Part shown: in pieces, positions 14,113-27,700 of the stretch
How positions within the stretch are numbered: the first letter of the stretch is position 1
Layout of the letters: each line of letters opens with the position of its first letter
NCBI RefSeq assembly: GCF_018691265.1
Contig: NW_024881322.1
Location: 3,472,001 to 3,536,000, forward strand
Length of the DNA: 64,000 nt
Direction of reading: 5' to 3'
Source: Tyto alba
Lineage: Eukaryota > Chordata > Aves > Strigiformes > Tytonidae
Notes under the pieces: generated by a model
What the model saw: the letters and a program-made list of their open reading frames with translations, nothing else
Told to the model about the DNA's origin: nothing
Databases searched by the model: none
Program-made: the position numbers and the translations under genes

Positions 14113-17100
14113 TTGCTGTGAGCAGGAGACACATAACTGGATCACACCTCATATTTCCCACATGGCTGGTATCCACGTTGTGCTGCTGCAGCCCCTCTCT
14201 CTCTCCCCAGCCCTGGTCCTGGCTGGTTGGCCTGGCCCATGCCTGGCATGTTGAGCAAGTGGTGTCCGAGCACAAGGGAAAAAGGGTTCTGAGCCTTGTT
14301 GTTATCACTTAAAAGCAGCAGCAGCATAACATAACACCTGGCCCTTCTCTCTTGTGAAGATCAGATCTCCCAGCCCATGTCCCATCTCGCATTAACATCC
14401 TTGAAAAGATCTGTGCTTGTTCACCCTATTTTAGGGGACATCGGTTGGCTTTTGAAGGAAGACCGTATCAGGAAAGGGCAAATTACGTTTCATTTTTGGT
14501 AGAGCTGTGCTCGCTTCAAATTGGAATGGAGTTTAGGCTTGGGAGCTTATGTCAGTGCTATTCAAGAGCCAACATTTTCCACAGGCACATTGTAGAGGAT
14601 GTGGCTGCCTCGTCTCCAGCTCAAAATAGAGAAGAGAATGCAGACTCTTACCATCTTTCTTTTGTGTTGTCTGTTCTCTCTGGTAGGGTGTTGAGTGCTG
14701 CCTGGCAATGGCAGACTGCCTTTAGCTCACATTGACTTCACTGCAAGATAGTTCCTGATATATACCAGTGTTCCTAAACACACTTCATGACTCACTTCAA
14801 ATATGTCATCCAATGGAAAGTCAAGAAGTAGATTAGTTTAAGCCGATAAACTTCAGTCAAAGTAAATATGGAACTTTATTTAAATCCAAGAATCCCTCCT
14901 TGGAGTTGATTGATGCGTATGTTCTTTGTTTTGCTTTTCAGAAACCAGAAAGCACTTAAATAGTAGTGTCCTGCAATGTGTCCCTCACCCCTTTTGTAAT
15001 GCAGATCTGCAGACTGGATGTATTTTGTGGAGCACATTGAAATCTTCTCATGAGACTGACCATCATTTGACCTGTACTTCTGGTCTGACTGGCTTGCTGG
15101 CTGTGGGTCACATCTGCTGCTCTCACAATCCGTGAAATACTGCATTGAAATGGAAATGGCAGTGCCCTAATTTTTTTGTGCCTCAAGTTTTTATTTGCAA
15201 GATGTATTAAGCTGCTCCCCTGAGCACAGATGCATAAAGAACACTCATAACATTTGATCATTTTAGTGCCTTGCCATTAATTTCCCACTCTTTCTCTGTG
15301 CCACAAACTGACTTCTAAGATATATGTTGAACTGCATCACAGATAGTTACATATTAATCATTTTATCGCTCAATTTCAAGTTCTCTGGAAATAGGAATTC
15401 CCAGGGGGAAAAAGGTAGAGTCGCCATCCAGTATATCAGGATAAACCAATATCTGGTGAAGGAACTTCGGTATTTGTCACTTTTAAGGTACAAATAATAC
15501 TATGTGGCTCCATTTCCTACATTTGTTGGCATTCTTTTTCAACAGGTGAGTTTTAAACTCCGACTGTACCTGCTAGCCATGCAGTCAATATAGTGTGGAA
15601 AACATGGTATAGCTTTATATAAGGTTCTTGATATGGTCCCCTTTGTACCTGTCATAGGTAATAGCATTATGTGTCTCCAGAGAACCCTCTTTAGAAATTG
15701 CATGTAATTCTCATGCTGTGAAATGTATGCTAAGAAAGGAAATCTTTGAAAGAAATTGCCATGTAATGATTTCTTCCTACCTGTGTGCTGAGGCCCATCT
15801 GAAATCAGAGAAGGGAGAATCTTTACTAATTGTTTTTGGAATTGTTTTAATTGTGAAGTACACTTGAATGGAAAGCATGTTTGTTCAAATCCACATTTCT
15901 ACCCGGTTCTTAGGAGCTGAGCAGATTCTTCACTGACTGGTTGGTACCTTGCATCTTCTTATTTCTGAGGAATATAACACCTCAGATGAATTTTCCGACC
16001 TTGTCCTTGGACGGCTCATTCTTCTTTATGCTTCTTCTCAATTTTTTATACCTTTTAACTGAAAAAAAAGTTCTTTCTTATTTCCATGAAGTTGAAAAAA
16101 CTGGGTCTAGTTTAAACCAAGTTTTTATTACCAGTGCTTCCTATTATTTGGATGGTGCTTGTACTTTAAGGATCCAGTCCTTCTTATCCTTTGTATATAG
16201 TAAAAAAGTTGCTGAAGTTAATTGTTCAAGCATGAAATGAGCCAATAGGCAGATTTAATATTTCTGTGAAATAGCGGTTCCTCCTTGATTTGTACATTGT
16301 AACTGAAAGTGCGAGCTGGTTGTTGTGAAGACACCTGAATAAGGGAGACAGACCTCCTTTAGCCTTTGGTGGTTAGAGAAGTGTTGTCCTCATCCCACCT
16401 TTATCCAAGAGCAAAATTCAATGCTTGCTGTGACTTCTTGTGGAGTCTTCCTATAGAGTGAAATTTCATTAAATTTAGTTTTCATTTTCTCATGGAAATA
16501 ATAGCTGTGTATCTTGCATCACTTCAGGTGTTATCCTAGATTATAGTATAAATGACCTGCTGATCTCCTTCTGATTGTTCAAGTTATTCAGCAGTGAAGT
16601 CAGACGACTCTTTGCTTAACTGACAGATTCAGGGAACCGAGATGGACGGTCTGTGGCAGCCTGCACCAGCGCGATCACTGGCTGCTCCCATCCTGCCTGC
16701 TCAGTCCTTCCTACCCTTCCCGTTGGAGTCCTGACTTTTTCCTCACACTCCCTTGCTCACCTGGCCCTGCCTTGTGCGATGGCAGAGTCAGAGTAAAGCA
16801 ATTAGCTCTTTTTTCTGCTGGCTTGGTACACTGAAGTGGCTCGACACAGATGAGTGGAGGAGCCAGGACATGGCAGGGAATGAAATCAGGGTGGGAAGGA
16901 GAAGATGATAGAGGCACGGGCCCTCATGAAAACACCTGGTATATGTAGACATAGTTTGGACAAAACTTCATTGAAGTTATCTCAGAATTAAAGAACTGGG
17001 CCAGAAGTCTTTGAATGCTGAATTGTGGAGAGCATGGCCTTGTTGTCTTCTAAGAAATGTAACATCTCAGAACGTTCTGCCTTGCACAAGGTGCAGGACT

Positions 17101-18846
17101 TGGTGTGCTTGGGATTCCCCAGCGGCTGGGCTGAGAGACCCCGGGAGCAGGCGCGGTACAGGCAGAAGCACTAAACATTCAGGGTGCTGCTGTGAGGTTA
17201 TGCTCCAAACCAGGGGGCAGGAGCATATCTGGGGAGACAGGGACTAGGCAATGTCATGCATTTTCAAAGGCAGATGTAACCTCCATTCTTGAGAAGCACT
17301 GATCGTGATCTAGCCTGCACCTCAGAGTCCTGCCTTCCCTCCCCTGTATCTGTTTCACGGGTGGGAGGAGATGCAGGCTCACTCCAGTGCAGAAGCCTGG
17401 CACTGGCTTGGACCGAGCGTCACTTACAATGCCAATATCAGCTACTTGGACTTCCACAGAAGAAGTAATAGAGCTGGACTAGATGTAACAATAGCTTAGC
17501 CACTTACGTGGGAAAGGATCCCAGAGCACTGACTTTTCTCTTTGGAGCCGCCTTTTTGAGGTGGTTCACTGTCGCAACATTGTCGTGGCTGTTTGGATGG
17601 AGTTCGGCCAAGGTGACAAGTTACTGTGAACTTCTTGTGAAGTTCTTAGGTGTGTGGAGAACTTTTGGTTGCCCTGGAGGGTGCATATGTTTGGCGTGTC
17701 TGCTTAGAACCAAGCAGGTGAAACTCAGTTAAAATTACAGCAGGGAGAATCTAAGCTATGTTGTTTGGGTGTTGGTTTTGGTTTTTTTTTTTTTTTCCTT
17801 TTAATCTTAAGAAAATTGTTCTGATAATGGATACAGTTGGTTAGGAGTTTGGAAGATGAGTGTGCAGGAAAGGATGGTGCAGTCTTGAAGTGCTGGCTTC
17901 CTCAGATAGTTTTTTAATGTCTGGGATAAACACTTGTAATGTGAATCATTACTGCTTCTGGCTGACTTTGGATGAACTAAAAATTACAGTGACAGAAAGC
18001 ATGCATTGACAAAGTCTGTAATAAGAAAATATTTGGGTATATCCTAGGTAGATTTATTTTTATCACCCAGGTTAGCCAGGCTGGTAGAAGCAGCAAGATT
18101 AGTAAAATAAACAAGTAGCTTTAGATTGAAAAAATGAAATAGCTTTTGTCCTTTGCAAGCCTACAACTGAAAGAAGTTGTATAATAATGCTTTATAGTTT
18201 TATGTGACAATGTTAACATATTAAAGCTTTATACCTATTGTATCAGGGGTGGGGTGAATTAATCAATTCCTCCAAATGTTTATATTATTTGCTATGATAC
18301 TACCTTGTAGTCTGCTAATACTCCTGCTCTGTAAGTGGTAGAAAAGGAAGGGTAGAACTGTTAGCTCACTTGCAGCCAGGTCCACCAATTTTGCAGTGAA
18401 AAGTGTCACTAAATGGAAGCAAAGGTGCATGTGTTCATGGGCGCCTTCACTTTTATGGCTTACAGTGATTTTCTTCTGAAAGTCAGTGGGGCTTGGATGC
18501 TTCAGTCACAGGTGCCACTCCAGGCATTCAGTGCCTCTTCTCTTTTTGAGATGTCTTGTATTGTACATAGAGGCTTCTTCAGGTTGTATTCTTCAGGCTG
18601 AAGCTGTTGCTTTCTTTCTAGCAGTTGCTCTTCCCCCGCTCCTAATGGTGTTTTAGCTCATTTAACAGCAAATTCTAAAACTTTATTACCATGCTCGTTA
18701 CTTTGCCCTCCGTTTTGTTGGGATCATCCAATTTACATTAGATATTTGTCTTCCATTTCTAAGTGCCATTTTGTTGTGTTTAAAATAATCTCCACAGCCC
18801 TCTGAGTGCCATTGTAAAAATCTTTAATGTTCCTTTTGTCTTTCAG
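14113..18846 (+). other. CMTM7: CMTM7 intron 1, right part
   Basis: Intronic sequence up to the exon 2 acceptor. A T-rich run lies at about 17780-17797. No exon, RNA gene or intact mobile element was recognised. Short open frames around 14445, 15941 and 17011 have no splice context or domain. Confidence 0.55.
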
Positions 18847-19020
18847 ATCTCACTGCTGGTTGGATTCATCAGTGTAAATAGTTCTCCATGGACAGATTAC
18901 AGTGCATACAGCTACTTTCAGATTGTCACCATGTGCGACTTGGTTATGATTTTCTTCTTCTACATTATCCACATTTTTAGAATCTACAGGAAGCTCACTT
19001 GCGTTAGCTGGCCACTTGCG
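18847..19020 (+). CDS. CMTM7: CMTM7 exon 2
   Basis: 58 codons, phase 0 at both ends. The acceptor is TTTCAG before ATCTCACTG and the donor is GCG/GTAAGC. It encodes the end of the first membrane helix, the [10 protein letters not shown] loop, the second helix and the [15 protein letters not shown] segment that leads into exon 3. Confidence 0.95.
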
Positions 19021-22000
19021 GTAAGCCTGTTAGATGCTTTGGGTTCCTTGACTCTCTTGTGGGTTGTTGACTCGATCACTTAGTCTGTTTTCGGCTGTCT
19101 TTCGCATAATTCTTTTTTGCCTTCTATACACATCCTTTTGTTGCTTTTATTATTAATAGTCAGTTGGGCAGGTGCTGTAATTGTAAGTTTTTTATTCGAT
19201 TTGGATCTGATCCTGCCCTCCTTTACACAGATATAAATCCAGATTTACTCCAGGGAAGGCAGTAGTCTTATTCTCAGACATTTGAAAAGAAGCTACTGAT
19301 TATTGAGCCTTTAGCAGATGGGTCCTAGCTCAGGTCATTTATAGCAGTTAAGGGATTTCTAGAGTACCAAATCATAGCATTAGAATTTATGTACTACATC
19401 CTGTCCCAAAATAATGTCTGAGAGTGCTATTTAAGTTGAATATGTCTCTTTTTGGTATGGTTTTAGGTAATTTAAACAATAGGAAGAAATAGGAGCCTCA
19501 GCTTGATTGCCATAGCCTGGCCATCCCTGGGATATCCTGCAGGATGTTCCTGCCTCATTCCCACATTTCCCCTGCACATCCATCTCTCATTTCCTAGCAG
19601 AGAACTATCAAGCAGCACAGAAAATGTGAGACCTGAACTTCCTCAGCAGCTTTGGGTCAGGTCAGCTAACAGAAGAGTCCATCATCCTAGTGTGGGATGA
19701 CATTTTAATAGCCTCTTAGAACGTGTCTCCCTTATGCATAGTGACGTTTTAGTTCCACAGAGGAAGGACCAAAGGGATGGGGAAAGCCAACTGGAGAGGT
19801 ATAGAGGGATTTTGAAATTCAAGAAGTGGTTGGATGGCGTTTAATGGAAGCTATGTAAGTGGTTTACAAATCTAAGATAAGTTTGTCTGTCCATCCACTT
19901 CTACCCAGAGAGAAAAATTTAATTTTCTTTTCAGCTGAAGAATATGGTTAGACTTGTTCACCTTTCCATTTTTTCAAACGTGTACCACCACTATCTGTCT
20001 TTAGAAAGTACTTCTTTATCTAGAGATAATACAGATGCAGGGATTGGAATAAGCTAATAAATGACAGTTTTGTGAGGCAGCATTTAATGTGTGCATTGCT
20101 ATAACAGGACAATGCCATTTTGACCACTGCATAGGCCACTCTTGTTTTTTGTTGTGTGTTCAGTCATTCCTAAATGCTCCAGAGTGACTGGTGAGTTTAA
20201 GGCACTGCAGCCTGCAGCTGCTCAGCTTCAGACAGCTTTATGGGATGCGATGCTTGAAACTGCTGCTCTTTTACAACCAACTTCCTTTTCAGTCACATAG
20301 TTAAGTGTCTTTAGCACGGAATGGGAAGATGTGTAAGAGACTTCGGGAAACTACAGCTAGCATTTGGCTGAGTTTCCTGGCAGGATCATTGCAGTCAGGG
20401 GTGTGATTTGCAGTCCGTAAAGTTGCAGTGGTTCAAGGGGCTGTTCAGCACTGACACCTTTTAAAGCTGGGAAGTATTTCTCCAGAGGGGCACTGTCCCA
20501 ACCCTGCCGGGGGTTGGTTCTCCACCTAATTTAGCCTTTGATGATTTGTTTGCACCTTTGCCCATCCCTCAGATTCCCCTAAAGTAGTGGCCTGTGTACA
20601 CTGCTTTATTTGGTGTCTCGAAGGAGGCTGCTGCATTATGGACTGGCCAGAGAAGCCTACTTGTGGAAATAATTTATTCTAGCAAAAGCAAGGGTTGAGA
20701 TCTTGGTTACCTGAAACAAGGTTACAAATGAGGAAAGTAAGTTGCAGTCTCAGAGCCTACTTTATGGCAAAGATCGTCCTCAGCTGTTTATAAATACCTG
20801 AGCAGATGGAAACTGTGGTGTGGTATGATACACTATTTCTTGTCTCGGATTTTCATGAACAGTTTCCTTTTGGGACTATATTCTCTCTCATTTGAGACAG
20901 ACTCTCTCCCTTACACATGGCATTTTCTTGGCTCATGCTGGTAGTGCACTGCAGATAAAGCAAGCAGATACCCTTCTGCCCGCCCCACCATACGTGTTTC
21001 ACCCTCGGTAAGGTGCCGTGTCAAACTGAAAGGGCTGCATCCATACCCAGGAAGTAGATCAGATTCCAGTGACATTAGTAGACCTGAAGATTGGCCCTCT
21101 CTCCTTTTTGAATAGAAAGTCAAATATGGTACAAAATCCACTCATGGGCTGGTGGTTTTGGGTTTAGGTTTTTCTTTAGCTTTTTTATTTTATTTTATTT
21201 TTTTGACTAGTGTTTTGTCCTCTGGGTTTGAGTAACCTCTGCCAGCTTGTTTTCATTCTGAGGCATACCAAAATGCTTTCCTGATAAGTCTCCCTTCTGA
21301 TGCAGGCTGTGCTTGTCTTTACAGGAGTTTCTTCATTATTTAATCGGTACAATTCTGCTTCTCATTGCATCAATTGTAGCAGCATCCAAGAGTTACAATT
21401 TGACCGGACTTGTGGCTGGAGCGGTAAGACTGTGTTTATTATTCTTCACACTTTTTAAATTGTAATATATATTAAGTAGGTCACTGGAAATCTATTACTT
21501 GTATTTTTATTTTCTTAAAGACTCGACTGGCTGATGTCTTGGTTGGGTGAACTACCTTCTAGCTCATTTCAGTGAATGTTCTGTAACACAATGCCAACAA
21601 AAATATTTTGTTGTGAGACTCCAGACTTAACCACTGAAGTGGGTATTTGTCCTGTCAGAGAGTTGGAACCAAAGGCTCCTGCTTTAACTCACAGGAACTA
21701 ACGTGTTTAGAGGAAGAATTAAGACCATTCAGTTTTGACAAATGGTTGTTGTAGCAGCTAGAAGTTGTCTAAAGGATTTCACCCCAGTCTTTGCCTTTTG
21801 ACGCCTTCTGCTCCTGAACAGAGCCCTGTTCAAGATAATTTCTCCTGAGCTAAAACCCACTGGGGTCCTGGGCTGACTTACTGGAAGATACTCTCTGCCT
21901 CTGTTGGCTGGAGGGCTTTATAGAGAGAGGCGTGACTTCTGAGTGTGGGCAACAGTATTTTCACAGCAGCAGGACCTGAAATACAACTCCTCCAGAATAA

Positions 22001-22913
22001 AGAATTACTTTCAGAAACTTAGTCCTCGTGATGCAAACAGACTAGAAGACTTACCTGTCTTGTTTCTTTGGCAGATGCCAGGGAAAGACCTGTTTGAATG
22101 GGGCAGTAAAAGAGCAGTAATCAGAGGCATTAGAAAAAGTCTCTTCTTTGTTGCAGAATCCTAGTGAGAAGTCTAGAAGGCGAGACTCTGTGCTGCTGTC
22201 TAGCTTCTCCCCTCCCACCCTGTAGATGACTCTCAGTCTATCTTTTAGTCATTGTTTTGACAATACAGAAGCTGCTATTATACTACAGAAACTTTTACTT
22301 ATTTTAGTATATTGGCAGAATGAAGTTTAAAAAAATCACACTTTTGGGTCTGTAAACATTATTAGATATGTAGCTGGATATACAAGAGTCTCCATACATT
22401 CATGCAATATGTGTCATCTAATGTTCTGTAAGTATTTGTGGTTTGTTTGTTTTCTCATCCAGACTTTCGGGTTCCTAGCTACAATCCTTTGTGTTTTAAG
22501 CATATGGTCATCCTACAAGGTTTCGTGCATCACGCAGTCAACAAGTAAGTGTCATGCTTAGTAATTGTCAGAGTGCTTCCCAAAATGAATATTTATATTT
22601 TCTGCCACAGGGCTGTGTCTACCTGGGAAGATTTATTAACGTCCTGCTTCTTGTTACTCAGAATTACTCACAAAGCAATAAATCCGTATTTTCTGTCAAC
22701 ACAGACATATCACAGCTACTGACAGCTGTTAACAACTAACTACAAGAGCAAAATAATTTGCTTCTAGCAAGTAGTGAATGTATCAGTGCTTTCTCTTCTG
22801 CTTCCCCTGCTCCCTACCAAAAGGTTTCCTCTGTGTTCTTTAATCAAGTAGATCAATTTGTTTGTGGCAACACAAGTGACACTGTCTTCCTTTTCAAAGA
22901 TGCCTCCGTATGA
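18847..22913 (+). CDS. CMTM7: CMTM7, CKLF-like MARVEL transmembrane protein 7 (exons 2-5, 5' partial)
   Basis: Four coding exons join in phase: 18847-19020, 21325-21423, 22463-22544 and 22900-22913. They encode the last 122 residues of a four-pass MARVEL-domain protein. Diagnostic segments are [42 protein letters not shown] and [11 protein letters not shown], matching CMTM7 rather than CMTM6 or CMTM8 as I know the family. Human CMTM7 is 175 residues, so about 50 N-terminal residues (exon 1) are missing to the left. Hydrophobic segments are [10 protein letters not shown] (end of helix 1), the [19 protein letters not shown] helix, the [15 protein letters not shown] helix and the [14 protein letters not shown] helix. 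The family acts at the plasma membrane and in endosomes; CMTM7 is linked to B-cell receptor and EGFR traffic. It converges on CMTM6, the same order as in mammals. Confidence 0.93.
19021..21324 (+). other. CMTM7: CMTM7 intron 2
   Basis: A 2.3-kb GT-AG intron. A TTTTA-rich tract lies near 21180-21205. No other feature is recognised. Confidence 0.85.
21325..21423 (+). CDS. CMTM7: CMTM7 exon 3
   Basis: 33 codons, phase 0 at both ends. The acceptor is TTTACAG before GAGTTTCTT and the donor is GCG/GTAAGA. It encodes the third membrane helix and the [13 protein letters not shown] turn. The same intron position and phase occur in the neighbouring CMTM6 exon 3, as expected of paralogues. Confidence 0.95.
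21424..22462 (+). other. CMTM7: CMTM7 intron 3
   Basis: A 1.0-kb GT-AG intron with no further feature recognised. The acceptor is TTCTCATCCAG. Confidence 0.85.
22463..22544 (+). CDS. CMTM7: CMTM7 exon 4
   Basis: 27 codons plus one base, from ACTTTCGGG to the donor ACAA/GTAAGT. It encodes the fourth membrane helix and the conserved cytosolic [11 protein letters not shown] tail. The residue after the helix-3 turn is Thr, where the human protein has Ile. Confidence 0.94.
22900..22913 (+). CDS. CMTM7: CMTM7 exon 5 (terminal coding exon, very short)
   Basis: The acceptor CTTCCTTTTCAAAG precedes ATGCCTCCGTATGA. Joined to the last base of exon 4 this reads N-A-S-V-stop, closely matching the DAAV ending of human CMTM7. 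Only 14 coding bases sit in this exon, so a plain ORF search would miss it. The 355-bp intron 4 before it (22545-22899) has no other feature. Confidence 0.9.
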
Positions 22914-24700
22914 CTCCTTCATCTCTGCAAGACGTCTGCCTTACAAAATAGGATACCAAAGAGGAGTGTCCACTACTGAGGAGAGAGCATGGGTATTTCC
23001 TTACTAGCCTGGACAGCCGGTAGCTTTTGAAGATCTACTAGAATGCCTATGCAAAACAATGTTGTGAACCAAAGTTTTTCCCCCCAACTTCTACCCACCC
23101 CAAAGAAGTTTATAATGGAGAACCTGCTTTTTATGAGCTTTACAGAGAAAGACAACTTCTGTCTCACAAGCTGGGCTGTGGTCACTTCCAGCTATTCGCA
23201 ATAAGTGCATTTGAAACTCATTTGGAGAGTCATTTGGTTTTCCTTTCAGAGGGATGGAAAAATTGCTTCTGATTTCTTCCACCTGTTTACAGAAGGGAAA
23301 TCCTGAAAATTCCTACCTGATTCTTAACGTCTAAGGATGATTTGTTTAATGAAGGAACTCTTACAGACTGATTTGTGCCTGAATAAGCTGACCCAAGTCT
23401 TTGTTACACCTCCTTCTGTCAAAACTGTGGACTTTTTCCAGTGCTCAGTGAGCATCAAACATTATGAAATGCAACTGAATACATCACTGCAAATGCTCCC
23501 TCCTAGCCCCAACAGTACATGATGAAGTCAGGTTTTTCTCCATGAATTTTTACAGGTCATCGACAATCAAAGATTATTCTTAAAAACTTCCCTCTGCCAA
23601 ATACAGAAAAATACATACCCAAGAATATGTGTTTAATGTTTTGTGGGTTCTCTCTTTTTTTTTTTTTTTCTGTTCACAAATATTCATTTGTAAAATGGGT
23701 ATTTATAAGACCTGTTCTGTAGAAAATTTCTGTGCACTTCCTATAAATTATTCTCTTTGGAGTCTAGCAGTGTTTCTGGAAAGCCCTTTGTGAATGAAGC
23801 AATGTGCTCTCTCTCAAGTGCAGTTTGTCCCTTCCTCTGCCTCTGCAAGGATCCATGCTTTCGGAGACTCTGCCCAGACCCTGGACAGGCAGAACAGTTC
23901 AGTTTTGTCCAACCTGGTATTGTCATGAAGTTCTGTGTAACTGCAAGGCTGAGGCAATGCCTTCTTGGCACCTTTGTCCTTCTCTCCTTTTGCAGTCCAT
24001 CTCTGGTGAGCTGGAAATTCTTTGCAGGAAAAAGGGAAGCGCAGGCCCCTTCTCCTCGGGGCTTCCTCTTTCATGTCTAGCTGTGAAGTAGAACTTGTGC
24101 TTATAAGTTCATCTCTTCTGTCAGGACAACTGCATGATGGTGCAGCAGGTTTATGCAAAAAGTAGGATTTATACAGTTTACCAGGTCTACTCTGGAGGAA
24201 AAAGGCATCTTCTGCCCTGATATGCATTTTTCCACTTGTCTGAAATTCTGCATCAATACTGCTAAGTAATTTAATGGTCCTCTCAGAAAATTCTTGTGCC
24301 TCATAGCAGGTCACCATACATTGCCATTTGTTGCCACCTTATTTCTCTCATCCTAATATATGTATTTTTACTTTGATTTTTTTTTTTTTTTTTTTTACTA
24401 TTTGACAAGAGAAATTGTCCAACTCCTAACGTGTCAAAAATTTTGAGTAAGTAAATGAAAATAACCGAGCAGATAACCTGGGAAGGTAGAAGTCCCCTCC
24501 CTCACAGCGCACAGTTCCTGTGATTCTTCTCGCTGTTCCTTTTCATAAGTGCTCTGTTTACAGCAACATAGAGCAGGAAACGATTTGAAAGTGCAAAAAT
24601 CTGCTGTTTGTAGGTGAAGATACATATATTCACTCCAAGATAAACTGCTTTGACATTACTATGGAGGATTATTCAAATAAAACTATATAACAGGCAGTTA
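22914..24700 (+). other. CMTM7: Probable CMTM7 3' UTR
   Basis: Sequence after the TGA stop has no coding features. The first good polyadenylation hexamer on this strand is AATAAA at 24677-24682; another is at 25521-25526. The end given assumes cleavage about 20 bases after the first. T-rich runs lie near 23657 and 24379. A minus-strand frame of 167 codons (23814-24317) overlaps this stretch but shows no family resemblance. Confidence 0.4.
24677..24682 (+). terminator. CMTM7: Candidate polyadenylation signal of CMTM7
   Basis: Canonical AATAAA, 1.76 kb downstream of the CMTM7 stop codon and the first on the plus strand. The distal hexamer at 25521 is an alternative. Confidence 0.4.
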
Positions 24701-27700
24701 GAATGCTATTAATTTCATACTATTTTTTATTTCTTTACACTGTCCCACTTTGGCCTGCTTTTCTGCAAGCTTTAACCCCTCTTAGGAATCCCGTGGGAAA
24801 CCAGTGTTCTGCTGCAGATAGTGTGAATGCAGCTGAGGCCTCAGCGCCGATGCAGCAGTGGGGAGAAGCACCTGCTAAAGATTGGGGCTGGAGCCTGAGC
24901 TTGCTCTGAAGAAAAGGCTCTTTCCACTCTCTGCTGGAATCGTGCCCTTTCTCCTGGCACTAAGCTAGCATCTTTTTTTTCAGCTTCCCACATCACTCTG
25001 TCACTCGTCACCATGTGGAGAAAAAAAAAAAAATTAGGGGGGATTTCATGCGGTCTGACAACCAAAGAATTTCTGAACTATGCTCTGTGATCATCCAAAG
25101 AATATGTTTTGCTGCAAGTGCACGTGTTTATGCTGGATCAGGAGAAGTAAATGACAAGTTCCCTTTTGGTTTTTGTGCCTCTCGACAGGGCTGAGGTGTG
25201 CCTGCAGCTTTGGCTGTTACGACAGTGCTGGGTCCCTAGACCTATCACATGCTCTTAATGCAGGATGCTTTCAGGCTGGAAAACTGACACTGCTGCTGCC
25301 AAAGCTTCCTCGCTTCCCGCAAATCCTCCTTGTGAAACATGTCTATCAAGAAAAGCACAGATTTTGCTGGTATCACCAGCTCTGTCTGGCAGGGACTGTG
25401 GCACCTCGCTACTGTATCTCTGCCAGCAAAAGTGTTTTAAGTTTCCTCCCGTGTCAGCCTGGTTCTGAAAGCTCCATCTTTCTGCAACTTTGTCAAATAT
25501 GGGATTCCAGGTGTTTTAGAAATAAACTATGCTCGCTATTTGGGTGATGTAACTGCTTTGAGAATCAGATTGTTGCCTTGCTCATTTTTCTCCTTCCTCT
25601 ACTAGAGCAGTGACTTTCTCTCTGGGGAGTGTCAGAATCATCCTATAACTGGAGGACAAGAGGTGGGAGCCGCAGAAAAACCCTGTTCCCCTGATGTTGT
25701 GTTTGGATGTGCTGGTCTCTGACTATTGCACCCAAAAGTTGTCTGTCCTCTTCAGCTCCAAGATGAGTGTAGTATATCCTTTGAGACAACACAGGTGGAA
25801 TTTGGGGTTTTTTACTGAAAACTAAAATGTAAATGTTGGGAGAAGAAAATAGGTATTACAAACTGTTTCATACTGGAAAAAAAAAACAAAGCCTGACGTT
25901 TGAGCGCTGTGGGCTTGAGATAAGTTAGAGAGAATAGTGCTTTTGTTGGCTTGAAACTGGGAAGATGCGAAGTGGAAGTGAAACTTAAAGAAAGAGGAAG
26001 GGTGGCTTTTTAAAGCTTGAGGACCACACTGCTGGATGAAGACACTGCAGGTTATGTGATAGCTTGCACACTTTTTCTGTTGCTCTGAAATGGTTGTGTT
26101 TTGCATTGTGTGAACTATGAAGGAATGTGTTCTTTGCTCCTAAAAGGCTTTGGGAACAAATCACTATGTGGGGTATAGAGGGAATCACAGAACATTAGGA
26201 TAATGATAACTTTTAATGAAGGTGGGGCAGGGGTGTTGAGTGGTGCTCCAGAGAAGAGGATGAGGAGCTTATTACGACAAAAAGGAGCAGGAGACAAGGA
26301 AGGGTGGGTGCAAACATTAATAGAAAGCTTACGAGAGGAGGAACTAAGGTGAGCACATTATGCACTAATAGAAATACTGGCAGATATCAACAGTTTCTGG
26401 CTGTGTCAGTACTTAAAGGGCAGACCTGCCTGGAGCGATAGGAGAGTCTCTTTTCTGCTTGCCTGGTATGTACACTTCATACCCTGTGCCTGGCAACTTT
26501 GACGTTCTGCTAAAGCTGCGGGAGGATGCACTAAACCTGACCCAGAGGCTGTGGAACATGGCATCAAGTTGCCACATGTTCTGCCCCGTTTAACTGAAAA
26601 TCGCTTCGGGCTCCACTGTTCTCAGAGACAGCATGGAGCAAAGGGCTGATGTGAGCACGAGAGGCTGCGTTGCTGGCCAGTGGCCTTGGCTATCCCTCTG
26701 GCTAGGGACAAAAGTACAGACCTGCTTTTGGACTGAGTGGCACCCAAAAGCCAAGGGGACATGGAGTGACGTATCACTGGGTCCTACTGATGGGCTTGAC
26801 GCTGGGCTGGCACGCAGAAGGTGCTGCTGGTTGTGCGAGATGGGGAGAAGTGGGTACCAGAAAAAGGGTCCGTGGGTGGCCCACCTCCTGTTCTTCCTGC
26901 CTGCAGAGATTTACACCCAGGTGGCAGGAGAGAGCCCTCGCCACAAAGCTCTAGGGTATTCTTAAGCAACCCTCCTGTTTAGGCCCGTTTGGGGTTTCAG
27001 ACCGGAGCGCAGGTGCAGGCAGCGTGCTCGTGGCTTACCTTCCACTCCTCTGCAGATGCACGGGGCTGCACGCCCGCCGGCCCAGCCCGGTGGGAGCAGG
27101 CAGCTCGTGGTTTTGGGGCCGGGTCCCAGGGCTTCTTTAACCCCCCTGCACGGGAAGCAGGATGGAAAGTCGCACTGGTGCTTGTCATCTTCCTCTCCTG
27201 GAGAAGGATGAGGACTTTTTTCCAGCACAACCGCAGCTGGAAAACAGGAAAAGCAGTAAGTGCTGTTGGCTGCTCCTTCCTACTCCTGTCCCTTCTAGAG
27301 GTCACTGATTACCCACAGCTGGCTACTCCAGGGGTTGTTTCTAGTCTGCCTGTCCCCGAGCCCAGAGGTCCACCAGGCTCAGCTAGTCCCCTGGGTCAGC
27401 ACTCCAGTTTCTCAGGGCCAGTACGGTAAATACGCGCTGTTGTTTATTACTAGGGACTGACCAGTATACGATGGGTTCCCACCATGCAAGAGCTTGCATC
27501 AGAAAATAAAAAAAGAAACCCCCCGTGTTTATAAGCAGCTGATGAAGTAGCTTTATGCTCTTACTGTCTCATATCTGCATTGGCTTACTGGGTTAAGGAC
27601 TTGCCAATTTATTAAGTATCAAACAAGCTCTCACCGCCTGCCTGGTCCAGCCCCTCTGCCTTGGGGCAGTTGGCAAAAAAAAATCTGTCTGCTTTTAGCC

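Noticed and set aside
1..18846. Search for CMTM7 exon 1
   Set aside because: No GC-rich segment with a start codon and phase-0 donor encoding a CMTM7-like N-terminus was found, so exon 1 is placed outside the window.
23814..24317. 167-codon minus-strand open frame
   Set aside because: Overlaps the presumed CMTM7 3' UTR, has no recognisable domain, no splice partners and no promoter-like sequence.
26989..27429. 146-codon plus-strand open frame in a GC-richer patch
   Set aside because: Opposite-strand frames are open too, as expected from GC content; no domain seen.
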